DNA of 43,485 bases from Lachnospiraceae bacterium (GCA_017619635.1 JAFZRZ010000009.1:1-43485); one strand, 5' to 3'; shown: positions 1-9,479, numbered from the stretch's first letter. Translations and numbers: made by a program. Notes: generated by a model not told the origin, from the letters alone.

Positions 1-92
1 AACGCACCGATTAGAAAATCGGCTTGTTAAAGTACTCAAATTTTTTCAACGGCAATAAAAGAACAGCCCAAAAGCATAACTTAATGGCATGA

Positions 93-148
93 AAAAGGGG
101 CCTCGCCCAAATGATTTAATCATCTAAAGCGACAGCCCCTTGTTTGCC
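93..148 (-). terminator. Intrinsic terminator after the serpin gene
   Basis: On the minus strand AAGGGGC pairs with GCCCCTT and is followed by a T run. An inner stem (AGATGAT with ATCATTT) makes it a long branched hairpin. It lies directly downstream of the serpin stop codon. Confidence 0.7.
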
Positions 149-153
149 ATTCT

Positions 154-1521
154 TTAATCGTTAAGTGTATTGATACAACCTATGAACATCGGTAATCCTG
201 TCTCGTTTTCGACTATCGCATATATAAACGGACGGTCTAAATCTATCGTTACCTGTTTCTCCATAGGTGCTACAGCATATACACGCATCTCAACCGCCGT
301 TGCTGCAGCCGCTTCTGTACCGTTTCTATCTACTTTTATATATGTCTTGTGTATCACTCGGTCTATCGCTATCGGATTATCAGACTCTACCATGTTGCTA
401 AAATCCGCTTTTCCGGGATCGAACGCATCTGTCACGCCCATGCTCTTTAAAACAGCACTCATCTCTGTGCCGTATTCGGTCGTAAATTCCGGCATGGTCA
501 CATATACATCTGCATAATCGCTTTCTCTTACAGCCCCGGCAAATCCTTCTGCGTTCTCCCCAAGCCAGCTTATGTACTCAGATACGTCTGTTCCTTCATT
601 TGGAAGTATTCCCACAAAAGAATACTCTTGTCCAATATAAGGTTTTACAAATCCGAGTGCATCTCCGAATTCAAAGTATCGCTCTTCCTTGCTGCTAAGC
701 ATGGTAACCTCGCTCCTGCTGCCGTCAGCATTGGTAAACACTTCATTCTCATGAACAGAAGACTCCTTATATTCCTCAGCCCACTTAGCATCAAATGATA
801 TCGCGTTTATCAGATAAGTGCATGCATCAGGCGAGATACTGTCAAGGATCTCCGGTATACGTTCTTTAGTCTGATCAGATACCCATTTATTTATGTCCTT
901 AAGAGTTCCTTCATCAAAAGATGCACTAAACAGCTCTGCTCCAAAGAAGTAAGTCGCCTTTGATACAAAATCCTCTTTAAGGCTAAGCATGCCGTCATCT
1001 TTAAACCAGATAGAGTTTGCATTGTTCCATTCTGCGCTTTCCGATGCGTTCATCTTAAGGTGAAGTGCCCTTAATAACTGATCAGCCTCTTCTACGCTCA
1101 ATCCCCCGTTTACAACATCTTCCATCTGCTGTAAAGTCTCTCCCGCTGCTCCGTTTTCTGTCATACCTAGTGCCATGATAAGCGATGTCGGAGCGATCAA
1201 TACGTTCTCTTTTTCATCCGTTTTTGTTGCCGTTTCTGCGAACATCGATACAGATGATCTTGAAAGAGATCCTATCAGCTTATTATCAATAGTAACGTCG
1301 TTTATGCTGATCACATCTTCTTCCGATGTTTTTTCGGGAGCCTTTATCTTGATGGTCTTAGACATAATATCTTCCATACTGTCTGTAGGTTCATTTTCTT
1401 TTATTTCTTCTTCAATAACCTGAACCATCTCATCTGCAGGTTCAGCCGATACCTGTTTCTGACCGCATCCGGCCAGAGTAATGTCCAATGCCAAAATAAG
1501 TGCTACATATCTTCTTTTCAT
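154..1521 (-). CDS. Lipoprotein serpin (serine protease inhibitor)
   Basis: 455-residue serpin with a lipoprotein signal: lipobox LAGC with the lipidated Cys at residue 19, so it should be anchored outside the membrane. A linker of about 75 acidic residues separates the anchor from the serpin fold. The reactive-centre hinge GTEAAAATAV (about 401-410) has the small residues needed for loop insertion, so it should be an inhibitory serpin. By alignment with alpha-1-antitrypsin the scissile bond falls near AVAPM (about 415-419), so its target may be an elastase- or subtilisin-like protease. The C-terminal DRPFIYAIVENETGLPMFIG is the conserved serpin tail. Start chosen for AAAGGAG 8 nt upstream. 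It likely protects the cell from host or competitor proteases (inference). Confidence 0.92.
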   Translation of the reverse strand: MKRRYVALILALDITLAGCGQKQVSAEPADEMVQVIEEEIKENEPTDSMEDIMSKTIKIKAPEKTSEEDVISINDVTIDNKLIGSLSRSSVSMFAETATKTDEKENVLIAPTSLIMALGMTENGAAGETLQQMEDVVNGGLSVEEADQLLRALHLKMNASESAEWNNANSIWFKDDGMLSLKEDFVSKATYFFGAELFSASFDEGTLKDINKWVSDQTKERIPEILDSISPDACTYLINAISFDAKWAEEYKESSVHENEVFTNADGSRSEVTMLSSKEERYFEFGDALGFVKPYIGQEYSFVGILPNEGTDVSEYISWLGENAEGFAGAVRESDYADVYVTMPEFTTEYGTEMSAVLKSMGVTDAFDPGKADFSNMVESDNPIAIDRVIHKTYIKVDRNGTEAAAATAVEMRVYAVAPMEKQVTIDLDRPFIYAIVENETGLPMFIGCINTLND

Positions 1522-1592
1522 AAGAAATAACTCCTTTCTTTTATAAGATACGTTAAAGCCCTGGCATTTTTGTGGGTCTCATATCATTTTCA

Positions 1593-4500
1593 TCAGTTTA
1601 TGTTGTAAAGAACTTTTTCCTCATCAGTAAATGCTTCGTTAGGGAACTGTTTTTGAGCTTCAGCCATCAAAGTGGTACTGTTCTTGTATGATGTAAGATA
1701 AAGCTGAGTCCTGTTCTTTAAGACAAACTCATTACTGTCCTTGAAGTATGCGACACCGTATGGCAGATAAGCAACCTGGCCGTATGAAGATGTCTCAAAC
1801 ACGAACATTCTGTATCCGTCTCCCACAGCCACCATACCATCTTCATCATCGCTTACAGTGAATTTCATTCCGGTAAAGCAGTCAACTGAATTGATCAACT
1901 GATTATTTTCAACATCCCATATCCTTAACCTGTAATCATCTCCCTGAATAAACAGATGACTTCCATCATCCGTAAAGCTTAAGAATGTATTATTCTTGGT
2001 CTGAAGTTCTATCGTGGCTTTTACTGTTGAATCAGCTGTGTTTATGATACGTATATTTCCGTCCATACAGCACATAGCGGCATATCTGCCATCCTTGCTT
2101 ACGGTGATATACTTATCCGAAGCGTAATTAGCCAGTCCGATAAACTCATCCGAAAACTCCTTACTCTTTTCTGTTGCAAGATCTATCGAACAAAGAGCAG
2201 AATTCTTTCCTGATATAAACAGCGTCTTTCCATCCTCTGATATAACCGCATTTCCTGTATAATCTTCGGTCTCTCCTTCATTTATCAGAGTTTTTGATTC
2301 CATATCGATCACTATATAACCCGTGCCTCTCCAGAAAACTCCGTAATGTCCGTTTTCTGTCATATAACCCGAGCTGTAATGATCCTCATGTCCAAATGAC
2401 TCAAATGTTTTCGATTCACATTTTTTCTCATGCGGATCAACAAAGAAAAGCGCTTTGCTGGTATAAATAATGCAGGTATCTTTATTAAATGCCACATCAT
2501 AGACATAGGCTTCACTGTCTTTAAATGTATAAAGAAGCTTACCCTGTTTATCATAGAAATAACACTCCTGCTCATCCGTATACTTAGTGAAAACAAAATA
2601 ATCCGAATCAGGAGCAGATGCTTCAAATATTGTTTCCCTGTCAATCTCTGTTGTTTCTTTCAAATCTGATGCCTTATGGGTAGACAGGATATAAACATTT
2701 GATGATCTGAAAGCAGATACCGCTATGGTTGTACCAATAAACTGTACATCCCTGATCGCGAGGTCCGCCTTGATATCATAATCTGAATAAGCCTGTCCTT
2801 TATCAAAGTCGATCGGAGCTATATTTCCCGTCGCATATCCTGCATAACCGATCGAGGTAGTAAGAGCAAGATTCAATGTTACCATCTCACCGGAAAGTGT
2901 GATCTCTGAAAGCATCTTTCCTGTCAACTCATCGAAAGATACCGCATAATGTTCGATACATACAACTATGGAGTTGAACGATTTGCCATCTTCTTCATAA
3001 GAATGTGCTCTTACCTTACTTACAGCAGTTGTCCACATGAATATCTTGGGATCTAACTTTTTGCTCCAGACAGTATTTCCGTCATAGCTGATAAGATCGA
3101 GTCTTACATCCTTGTATCCTTCCATGTAGAAATCGCTGTTGCATGAAAGCACTACTATGTTTTTGTTATCGGTCTTACACATATCCAGGATATATCCCTG
3201 TGATGCGGCTACTCTTGTCTCCGAATCACCCTTGTGTATTGATAGAACAGCTCTTTTTGCATCAGTCTCATAATGTGCACACGCCAGAATATCTTCAGAG
3301 CTGTCATACACAACTCTTTCAGTCATGGCATCTTCTTCGTCAGTTTCTATGCTTCTTATGATCTTACCGGTCTTTTTATCAAAAACGACCATACCATTTC
3401 TATAGACAAAATAACCATTGTCACTCTCATGGTTGATAACGATGCGTTCAGTGATACCGTCGCCTTCACCGTCTACACGATATAACTCTTTACCTTCATA
3501 GTCATACTTTATAAGACGCTGCTCATCAGCAACATATACTCCGGTCTTGTCCGAGTCCGCATCCACCACTCTCACAATATAGTTGTGATCATCTATCGTG
3601 GAATCTATCTTTACAAGTTCAGTCCAGTTTGAAGTATCCCAAACTGTAACATTCTCTCCCGAATCAATGGTTGTAAGTCTCTCCCTGTCTGAGCTGACCT
3701 TCATACCTGAAACGACAAAATCATGCTTAAGGACTCTGTCATACTCTCTGTCCTCGCCAACATCGTAAGCATGCAAAGCCTCACTTAAAGCATATTCAGC
3801 TTCGGGAACATACGGACGATCGTTACCCTCAGTCGGCAGACCTTCAACTGCCATGAGGACCGCAGCTCTTCTGTCTCCCTGTTCAAGTAAAGATAAAGAA
3901 CTCCTTGCATAGAATCTTGACTGATTCTTCTGTTTGTCCTTATATGCAGCGAGAATGCTTTCGGCCAGATTTGTCTTTTCATCGGCAAGCGTGGCTTTTT
4001 CATTTGCCATGATCATCATCTGCTTTGCCACATTTGAGTTGTATATACCAAACGCGATACCTGCTGCAGCGACCACTGCCGCTACAGACGTAGATATCGT
4101 AACGATCTTTCTTATCTTTCTTTCACGGTGTCTCTGCCTGAGATCATCGAAATTACATCCAACGACAGCTGCTACCAAACGTAATAGCTCTGTCTTAAAT
4201 TTCTTGTTTCGCTCTTTTGCCGTCTCTCCTCTAACATCCGCAGCCAAAGGCTCTACCGGAACACCGTTCTCATCAGTAAGCAGCTGAGGCGGGAAACTTT
4301 CATTTGGCTCACCCTCTACCAGCATAGCAAGAACATGCGCCCTGTCATGGAGACTGATAAATGTATCTATCTCTTTGCAGACCCACTCTGATGCGGGTGT
4401 GTTTGGAGAACAGATGACAATAAGATATTCCGACTCCTTAAGTGCAGTCGAAATATTCTCATCAAGATCGCTTCCTATAGGAAGCTCTTCCTGATCTCTG

Positions 4501-4643
4501 AACACTCTCTTTATATCTTTCTTGCCTGCCTTCTTTTTAACAGCGGCAGGAAGCCTGAAAGTCTCCAGTCCCTTGTGAAGTTTCTTAGCCATCTCCATAT
4601 CAAGCGGAGTATGTCTGTAGCTTATAAATGCATCGTATTTCAC
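1593..4643 (-). CDS. TIR domain - membrane segment - beta-propeller repeat protein
   Basis: 1016 residues, GTG start with AAGGGG 7 nt upstream. Residues 1 to about 130 are a TIR domain (begins KYDAFISYRH; SEWVCKEID carries the position of the usual catalytic Glu of NAD-cleaving TIRs). A single hydrophobic segment follows at about 182-205, then a short coiled region (about 208-240), then about 700 residues of WD40/PQQ-like blades (for example VTVWDTSNW, LRIWDVENN). Topology suggests a cytoplasmic TIR with the propeller outside. TIR proteins of this build are common in Lachnospiraceae. Role unknown: signalling or abortive defence are both possible. Nothing next to it resembles a known TIR defence partner (Thoeris ThsA, for instance). 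Confidence 0.85.
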   Translation of the reverse strand: MKYDAFISYRHTPLDMEMAKKLHKGLETFRLPAAVKKKAGKKDIKRVFRDQEELPIGSDLDENISTALKESEYLIVICSPNTPASEWVCKEIDTFISLHDRAHVLAMLVEGEPNESFPPQLLTDENGVPVEPLAADVRGETAKERNKKFKTELLRLVAAVVGCNFDDLRQRHRERKIRKIVTISTSVAAVVAAAGIAFGIYNSNVAKQMMIMANEKATLADEKTNLAESILAAYKDKQKNQSRFYARSSLSLLEQGDRRAAVLMAVEGLPTEGNDRPYVPEAEYALSEALHAYDVGEDREYDRVLKHDFVVSGMKVSSDRERLTTIDSGENVTVWDTSNWTELVKIDSTIDDHNYIVRVVDADSDKTGVYVADEQRLIKYDYEGKELYRVDGEGDGITERIVINHESDNGYFVYRNGMVVFDKKTGKIIRSIETDEEDAMTERVVYDSSEDILACAHYETDAKRAVLSIHKGDSETRVAASQGYILDMCKTDNKNIVVLSCNSDFYMEGYKDVRLDLISYDGNTVWSKKLDPKIFMWTTAVSKVRAHSYEEDGKSFNSIVVCIEHYAVSFDELTGKMLSEITLSGEMVTLNLALTTSIGYAGYATGNIAPIDFDKGQAYSDYDIKADLAIRDVQFIGTTIAVSAFRSSNVYILSTHKASDLKETTEIDRETIFEASAPDSDYFVFTKYTDEQECYFYDKQGKLLYTFKDSEAYVYDVAFNKDTCIIYTSKALFFVDPHEKKCESKTFESFGHEDHYSSGYMTENGHYGVFWRGTGYIVIDMESKTLINEGETEDYTGNAVISEDGKTLFISGKNSALCSIDLATEKSKEFSDEFIGLANYASDKYITVSKDGRYAAMCCMDGNIRIINTADSTVKATIELQTKNNTFLSFTDDGSHLFIQGDDYRLRIWDVENNQLINSVDCFTGMKFTVSDDEDGMVAVGDGYRMFVFETSSYGQVAYLPYGVAYFKDSNEFVLKNRTQLYLTSYKNSTTLMAEAQKQFPNEAFTDEEKVLYNIN

Positions 4644-4668
4644 TTATATTCCCCTTTATTTCCATTAC

Positions 4669-5733
4669 TCAACAGATGGTTCCGCCCCCGACAACAACAT
4701 CACCATCATACATCACTACCGCCTGACCTTTAGTTATGGCTCTCTGTGGTTCATCAAATACAACTCTTATTGTATCTTCACCTATCTGAGTAACCGTTGC
4801 AGGCTGTTCTTTATGCCGGTATCTTATCTTCGCCTTAACCCTCATGTCGCCTTCGATCTTCGAAACCGATATGATATTGATGTCATTCGCTATCAGCTCA
4901 CTTTTGAAAAGCTCTTCGTTCTCACCAACAATGACCCTGTTGTTGACAGGATCTATATCCACTACGAATATTGGATGGCCTGCCGCCACTCCAAGTCCTT
5001 TTCTCTGTCCGATGGTATAGTGCACATATCCCTTATGTCGGCCAAGCACATTACCATTCCTGTCAACAAAATCACCTTCCGGGTAATGTTTATTCCTGTA
5101 CCTTTCCATAAATGCCACATAATCACCGTCGGGAACAAAGCATATATCCTGACTGTCTTTCCTGTCAGCATTTTTAAAACCGTTTTCGTAAGCCACCTGC
5201 CTTGTATGATCCTTGGTCATGTTCCCCAGTGGAAATCTTATGTGTTCAAGCTGATACTGCGTCAGCGTGTACAGTACATAACTCTGATCCTTGGTATCAT
5301 CCAATGCTTTCTTCAAAAGATATCTGCCGGTTGAACTGTCATAATCCGTCCTCGCGTAATGACCCGTTGCAAGGCAGTCACATCCCAGCTTTTTCATCTC
5401 TTCAAAAAGATAACCAAACTTCATCCAACGGTTACATTCAATACATGGATTTGGAGTATATCCCTGTTCATATGTCTTTACAAAAGGTTCGATCACCTCA
5501 TCCTTAAATTTCTGTTCATAGTGAAATATGTGATGATCTATACCTATGCTGTCAGTGACACTTTTTGCATCCTTTGTGTTTTCAGGTGAGCCACAGCTAT
5601 CGGATATATTCTTTCCTATCATGTCATCATCAAAAAGACACATGGTACAACCAACACATTCATATCCTTCTTTTGACATGATCTGAGCGGTAACAGAACT
5701 GTCAACACCGCCACTCATGGCTATCAATGCTTT
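4669..5733 (-). CDS. mnmA: tRNA-specific 2-thiouridylase MnmA
   Basis: 354 residues. Catalyses sulfur transfer to U34 of tRNA Lys, Glu and Gln (s2U). The N-terminal PP-loop SGGVDSS binds ATP. Catalytic cysteines fit NPCIECN and DICFVPDGDY, and GQRKGLGVAAG is a family signature. I chose the second ATG (5733) because GAGG lies 6 nt upstream; an in-frame ATG lies five codons earlier. Length is normal. It sits downstream of a leader with a stem-loop (about 5754-5776) and may be a single-gene unit. Confidence 0.95.
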   Translation of the reverse strand, partial: KALIAMSGGVDSSVTAQIMSKEGYECVGCTMCLFDDDMIGKNISDSCGSPENTKDAKSVTDSIGIDHHIFHYEQKFKDEVIEPFVKTYEQGYTPNPCIECNRWMKFGYLFEEMKKLGCDCLATGHYARTDYDSSTGRYLLKKALDDTKDQSYVLYTLTQYQLEHIRFPLGNMTKDHTRQVAYENGFKNADRKDSQDICFVPDGDYVAFMERYRNKHYPEGDFVDRNGNVLGRHKGYVHYTIGQRKGLGVAAGHPIFVVDIDPVNNRVIVGENEELFKSELIANDINIISVSKIEGDMRVKAKIRYRHKEQPATVTQIGEDTIRVVFDEPQRAITKGQAVVMYDGDVVVGGGTIC

Positions 5734-5967
5734 CATATATATCCTCATACAAAACTCAAGAGCCTGCCCAAAAGCACGCCCTTGAACTTTTTGCTGTCAA
5801 AATCATCTGTTATTCTGAAACGGCTAATCGTTTTGCGCTGTATTCCGTTGCTCATTCCCAAATCGTATTTTCTATTATTATACACCAAATAAGCCAAAAG
5901 TGAATGCAAACATCTTGAATCCCCCTCCTGTAATATGATAGGATTTTATATGATGGAGGAATGAAAA

Positions 5968-6462
5968 ATGGATATGGACGATATGAAAAGAATCGGCAAG
6001 CAGATGAATATATATATGGGGACTCTAATGAGTTTCGCTCTTTCACTTGTCGGAAATCTCACTTCTGGTCACTTCAGTATCAAAGGCTTTGTCATCAGTT
6101 TTATCATCAGTCTTGTGATAAGTATTATGATAGGATTTGTTGTTCCAATAGGACAGATCAATAACAGCCTTTCAAGAAAGTTTAACTTAAAACCCGGTCA
6201 TATAGTAACAAGAATAGTTGAGAGTTTTGTATCGGATCTGATATATACACCGCTACTCACACTTATAATGGTATCATTTTCTGTCACCATGGCAGCAAAA
6301 AGCAGCGGAGGCAAAGCACAGATTCCGATCTTGCCTGCTTTTCTCGGTTCTTTCTGGATATGCTTTATCGTAGGATTTGTTCTGATATTTATCTTTCAGC
6401 CCATGCTTTTAAGATTTATACTTAAAAAAGAAGGACTTGAGTTGCCTGAAGAAAGAAGATAA
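5968..6462 (+). CDS. Small four-helix membrane protein (DUF2798-like)
   Basis: 164 residues with about four hydrophobic segments (about 15-35, 38-58, 90-112, 125-148) and a charged C-terminus ending LELPEERR. I see no catalytic motif. The pattern FALSLVGNL followed by a second helix resembles DUF2798-type proteins, but I am not sure. GGAGG lies 10 nt upstream of the ATG. The gene ends 39 bp before the GMP synthase gene on the same strand, so the two may be co-transcribed. Confidence 0.7.
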   Translation: MDMDDMKRIGKQMNIYMGTLMSFALSLVGNLTSGHFSIKGFVISFIISLVISIMIGFVVPIGQINNSLSRKFNLKPGHIVTRIVESFVSDLIYTPLLTLIMVSFSVTMAAKSSGGKAQIPILPAFLGSFWICFIVGFVLIFIFQPMLLRFILKKEGLELPEERR

Positions 6463-6501
6463 TAAGTAAACATTTAAAATATATATTTTCAGGAGGAAAA
6501 C

Positions 6502-7485
6502 ATGATCAACGAAAGACGCCCGGACGATATGGTCCGAATCACGACACCGCAACTTGCAGACGCTTATATCGAAGAGCAGATAAAAGCACTTCGCGAACAG
6601 ATCGGTGACAAGAAAGTCTTACTCGCACTCTCCGGTGGAGTAGACTCATCAGTAGTTGCAGCAATGCTCATCAAAGCTATCGGGCAGCAGCTCACATGTG
6701 TACATGTGAATCACGGTCTCTTAAGAAAAGGTGAGCCTGAGCAGGTCATCGAAGTATTTAAGAATCAGATGAAAGCTAACCTGGTTTATATCGATGCAAC
6801 AGATCGCTTCCTTGATAAACTTGCAGGTGTTACAGATCCTGAGAAGAAGAGAATGATCATAGGCGGAGAATTTATAGAAGTATTTGCAGAAGAGGCAAGA
6901 AAACTTGATGGAATAGAATTCCTTGCACAGGGAACCATATGGCCTGATATTTTAGAGAGTGAAGCCGGAATTAAAGCTCATCACAATGCAGGCGGTCTTC
7001 CCGAGGACATGGCTTTTGAACTTGTAGAACCCGTAAGGATCCTGTTCAAGGATGAGGTTCGTGTTGTAGGTGAGAGACTCGGCTTACCTGCAAACATGGT
7101 ATACCGTCAGCCCTTCCCCGGTCCCGGACTCGGTGTTCGCTGTCCCGGTGCCATCACCAGAGATCGTCTTGAAGCAGTTCGTGAGTCAGATGCGATCCTC
7201 AGAGAGGAATTTGCAAAGAACGGTCTTGAAGGCAAAGTATGGCAGTACTTTACGGTTGTTCCTGATTTCAAGTCAACCGGTGTAAAGAACGGTAAGAGAA
7301 CCTTTGACTGGCCTTGTATTATCCGTGCCATCAATACTACTGACGTAATGGAAGTTACCGTTGAACATCTTTCGAACGAACTTATGGATCATTTGGTTCA
7401 GAGGATCATTAATGAAGTTCCTGGTATCAACAGAGTTCTTTATGATTTCACACCCAAGCCTCCGGCAACGGTTGAATACGAATAA
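6502..7485 (+). CDS. guaA: GMP synthase, ATP-PPase and dimerisation domains only (no glutaminase)
   Basis: 327 residues that match only the C-terminal two thirds of bacterial GuaA (normally about 510-520). Amination of XMP: PP-loop LSGGVDSSV (residues 43-51), then the dimerisation domain with RQPFPGPGLGVRCPG and the C-terminal signature TPKPPATVEYE. The class I glutamine amidotransferase domain (Cys-His-Glu triad) is absent, and no such gene lies upstream within the window. The start is clear: AGGAGG 6 nt before ATG. It must use free ammonia or a separate glutaminase subunit, as archaeal GuaAa/GuaAb do. It may be a second, specialised copy. Confidence 0.88.
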   Translation: MINERRPDDMVRITTPQLADAYIEEQIKALREQIGDKKVLLALSGGVDSSVVAAMLIKAIGQQLTCVHVNHGLLRKGEPEQVIEVFKNQMKANLVYIDATDRFLDKLAGVTDPEKKRMIIGGEFIEVFAEEARKLDGIEFLAQGTIWPDILESEAGIKAHHNAGGLPEDMAFELVEPVRILFKDEVRVVGERLGLPANMVYRQPFPGPGLGVRCPGAITRDRLEAVRESDAILREEFAKNGLEGKVWQYFTVVPDFKSTGVKNGKRTFDWPCIIRAINTTDVMEVTVEHLSNELMDHLVQRIINEVPGINRVLYDFTPKPPATVEYE

Positions 7486-7492
7486 AATGTTA

Positions 7493-7532
7493 AATCCCTA
7501 CAATCCTAGAAAATATGCGGATTGTAGGGATT
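7493..7532 (+). terminator. Intrinsic terminator after the GMP synthase gene
   Basis: A perfect stem of about 15 bp (AAATCCCTACAATCC with GGATTGTAGGGATTT) followed by TTAATTT. It lies 8 bp after the guaA-like stop codon. Confidence 0.85.
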
Positions 7533-7545
7533 TTTAATTTGATGT

Positions 7546-7564
7546 TGGGTACGTTTTGAGTACA
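7546..7564 (+). repeat. Direct repeat copy 1, TGGGTACRTTTTGRGTACA
   Basis: A 19-bp sequence found again in the same orientation at 11699-11717 with two differences. The copies bracket the RelB remnant, the ABC exporter, the LysR gene and the broken lipoprotein gene, just after the guaA-like gene. This could be an integration footprint (inference). Confidence 0.5.
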
Positions 7565-7579
7565 ATTTATTATTCTTAA

Positions 7580-7652
7580 CGAACAGAATCCCTCATCAGG
7601 GTCAAGGTTTTATGCCTTGAGGCTGGTGGGGGATTCTGTTTTCCTAGAGTAC
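7580..7652. other. Long imperfect hairpin in the guaA-downstream intergenic region
   Basis: AACAGAATCCC pairs perfectly with GGGATTCTGTT over 11 bp. Inside, TCAAGG pairs with CCTTGA. The structure is too long for a plain terminator, though TTTTCC follows on the plus strand. It could be a small RNA, a terminator or a remnant repeat end. I cannot decide from one copy. Confidence 0.4.
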
Positions 7653-7691
7653 GAAACTTTTTCAATAACTAACAACAATAATTCAATTTAG

Positions 7692-7847
7692 CTCTATCAA
7701 CGAATATGTATACCTTTTGAACTTAAATTGGATGTTCCAAATGCAACTACTGCTACCGCAATAGAAGAAGGGAAAAAAATAGCATCTGATAAGAGGGTTA
7801 AAGGGTCTAAAAACATAAAAGATCTGAGAAAGGCTCTTGAGAAGTAA
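7692..7847 (+). pseudogene. C-terminal fragment of a RelB/DinJ-family antitoxin
   Basis: An open frame without a usable start codon, preceded by an in-frame stop. It translates to a typical RelB/DinJ C-terminus: IPFELKLDVPNATTATAIEE, then GKKIASDKRVKG, then IKDLRKALEK and stop. The N-terminal ribbon-helix-helix DNA-binding half and any RelE/YafQ-like toxin gene are missing. It looks like debris of a toxin-antitoxin locus left in the accessory segment downstream of guaA. About 90 bp on either side of it hold nothing else recognisable. Confidence 0.65.
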
Positions 7848-7880
7848 ACGAAAAATCCCAAGACAATCTTCCAGTTGAAG

Positions 7881-8684
7881 TTATGCTCCTGCGCTATTAT
7901 AATGCTTTAGGCCAATACTCCAGAGGAAATAAGCTGCAACTCCCGTAACTAGTGCGATAAAAGGCGACAGATAAGCATATTCGGGGTGAACCAGATCTTT
8001 TCCAAGAAGATTCCCCACAGGGTAATAGCCCGTGAATGCATATGGAACGACAAATGTAAGCAAAAATCCAATTCCCTTGCCGTAAATCGTGATCGGATAA
8101 TCCGTATAGTTTTTTAACCCATGATTGTTATTTGTGAGGAGTGATACTATCTCCTCACTTTTTATTGTCCAAAAGCTTATGGAACCCGTAAACACAGTGA
8201 TCGCTGAGAATATTACAAATGAAGAGATCATGTTTACCGCATAAAATACAAGAGTACCCGTCGTCCATTTAATGGAAAGCTTTGACATGCTGTATATCCA
8301 GAAAAACACGGACAGAGCAAGGCGCGGAATAAAAGTATACTGGAACTGCTGCAGGACCATATACAGCATGGGACCGATTGGCCTGGTAAGATACAGATCG
8401 AATTTCCCGGTTCGGATGAGCTGCCCCATATCCTTCATGGGACTCCAGAAAAAGAAGCAGCTAAGGCTATAGGTAAGCCAGCTGGTCGTGAACATGAAAA
8501 GCACTTCGTTTTGTGTCCAGCCTGCTATGTTGTAAAAATTATGGAATATAACCATGAATCCGGCAAAGTATACTCCTATCTGGATCGTGTTGGCGATCAG
8601 TTCAAAAACAAGAGAAAAATGATAAGCCAGTTTCCCCTTAATATATATGATCACGAAATGTCTGTACATCTTTAACAGATACAT
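7881..8684 (-). CDS. ABC-2 family transporter permease (second subunit)
   Basis: 267 residues with six hydrophobic segments, of the ABC-2 permease type that occurs as a pair with a second permease and an ATPase (COG3694-like). The loop RTGKFDLYLTRPIGPMLYMV is characteristic of these proteins. GGAGG lies 7 nt upstream of the ATG. The gene starts 3 bp after the preceding permease gene ends, so translation is probably coupled. Substrate unknown; relatives are annotated as multidrug, antibiotic or polysaccharide exporters. Confidence 0.85.
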   Translation of the reverse strand: MYLLKMYRHFVIIYIKGKLAYHFSLVFELIANTIQIGVYFAGFMVIFHNFYNIAGWTQNEVLFMFTTSWLTYSLSCFFFWSPMKDMGQLIRTGKFDLYLTRPIGPMLYMVLQQFQYTFIPRLALSVFFWIYSMSKLSIKWTTGTLVFYAVNMISSFVIFSAITVFTGSISFWTIKSEEIVSLLTNNNHGLKNYTDYPITIYGKGIGFLLTFVVPYAFTGYYPVGNLLGKDLVHPEYAYLSPFIALVTGVAAYFLWSIGLKHYNSAGA

Positions 8685-8687
8685 AAG

Positions 8688-9479
8688 TCATCCTCCCTGA
8701 ACTACAAGTTTATTCTTTCCAACCACCCAGGCGGCTTCAGATATTAAAAACAGAGCTACCACCCAAAAAAGCTGAATGCTTAGACTTTCTCTGATACTTT
8801 CCGCAGACATCGGCGTTGTGATGATAGTAACCGGAATTGCATATATTGCCCTGAACGGAAGAAACATGTTTATCTTTGTAAGAAGTTCCGGAAACATTGC
8901 AGCCGGTATCCATGAACCTGACAGCAGTTTATAGATCGCTGCAAGAAGCATGTTAAGCGGCCAGGTCACGATCAGCCAGAAAGCCATCAGTCCTATGATC
9001 AGGGAATACAAAAACTGGATCATATACGCAAGGATTATGGATAGGATCCCGCAGGCCAGCTGCTTTTTGCAGAAAAGCTCTCCATTGTAAAAGATACAGA
9101 TCAGTATCATCAACGGAATGGTATATATCACAAATCTTGCAAGGCTCGTTCCAATATGTCTGGCAAATATCATGAATTTATAGTCGATGGGACGTATCAG
9201 CTGATTAGCCACATCACCTGACTGGATCTGACCGTTGATCCACCCGATAACGTCACATTCCATAAATGTGGAAATAATGGTGGCTACAATGATATACCTG
9301 ATGGTTTCATTGTGACTAAGCGGGATATTGCTGCCTTTGTTTGATGCAAACAATGCATTCCACAAAGCAAACTGCATATAAAGGTATACGACCTTTGCCA
9401 GAAAATTTGCCCATACTGAGCTTAAATACGCCGTATGCTCTTTTATTCCGATCATTGCAAGATCAGCATATTTTCTCAT
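8688..9479 (-). CDS. ABC-2 family transporter permease (first subunit)
   Basis: 263 residues, six hydrophobic segments, with the motif GDVANQLIRPIDYKFMIF that mirrors RTGKFDLYLTRPIGPMLYMV of the partner permease, showing that they are distant paralogues (COG4587-like). Its start codon overlaps the end of the ATPase gene by 17 bp. The two permeases probably form a heterodimeric channel with a dimer of the ATPase. Confidence 0.85.
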   Translation of the reverse strand: MRKYADLAMIGIKEHTAYLSSVWANFLAKVVYLYMQFALWNALFASNKGSNIPLSHNETIRYIIVATIISTFMECDVIGWINGQIQSGDVANQLIRPIDYKFMIFARHIGTSLARFVIYTIPLMILICIFYNGELFCKKQLACGILSIILAYMIQFLYSLIIGLMAFWLIVTWPLNMLLAAIYKLLSGSWIPAAMFPELLTKINMFLPFRAIYAIPVTIITTPMSAESIRESLSIQLFWVVALFLISEAAWVVGKNKLVVQGG

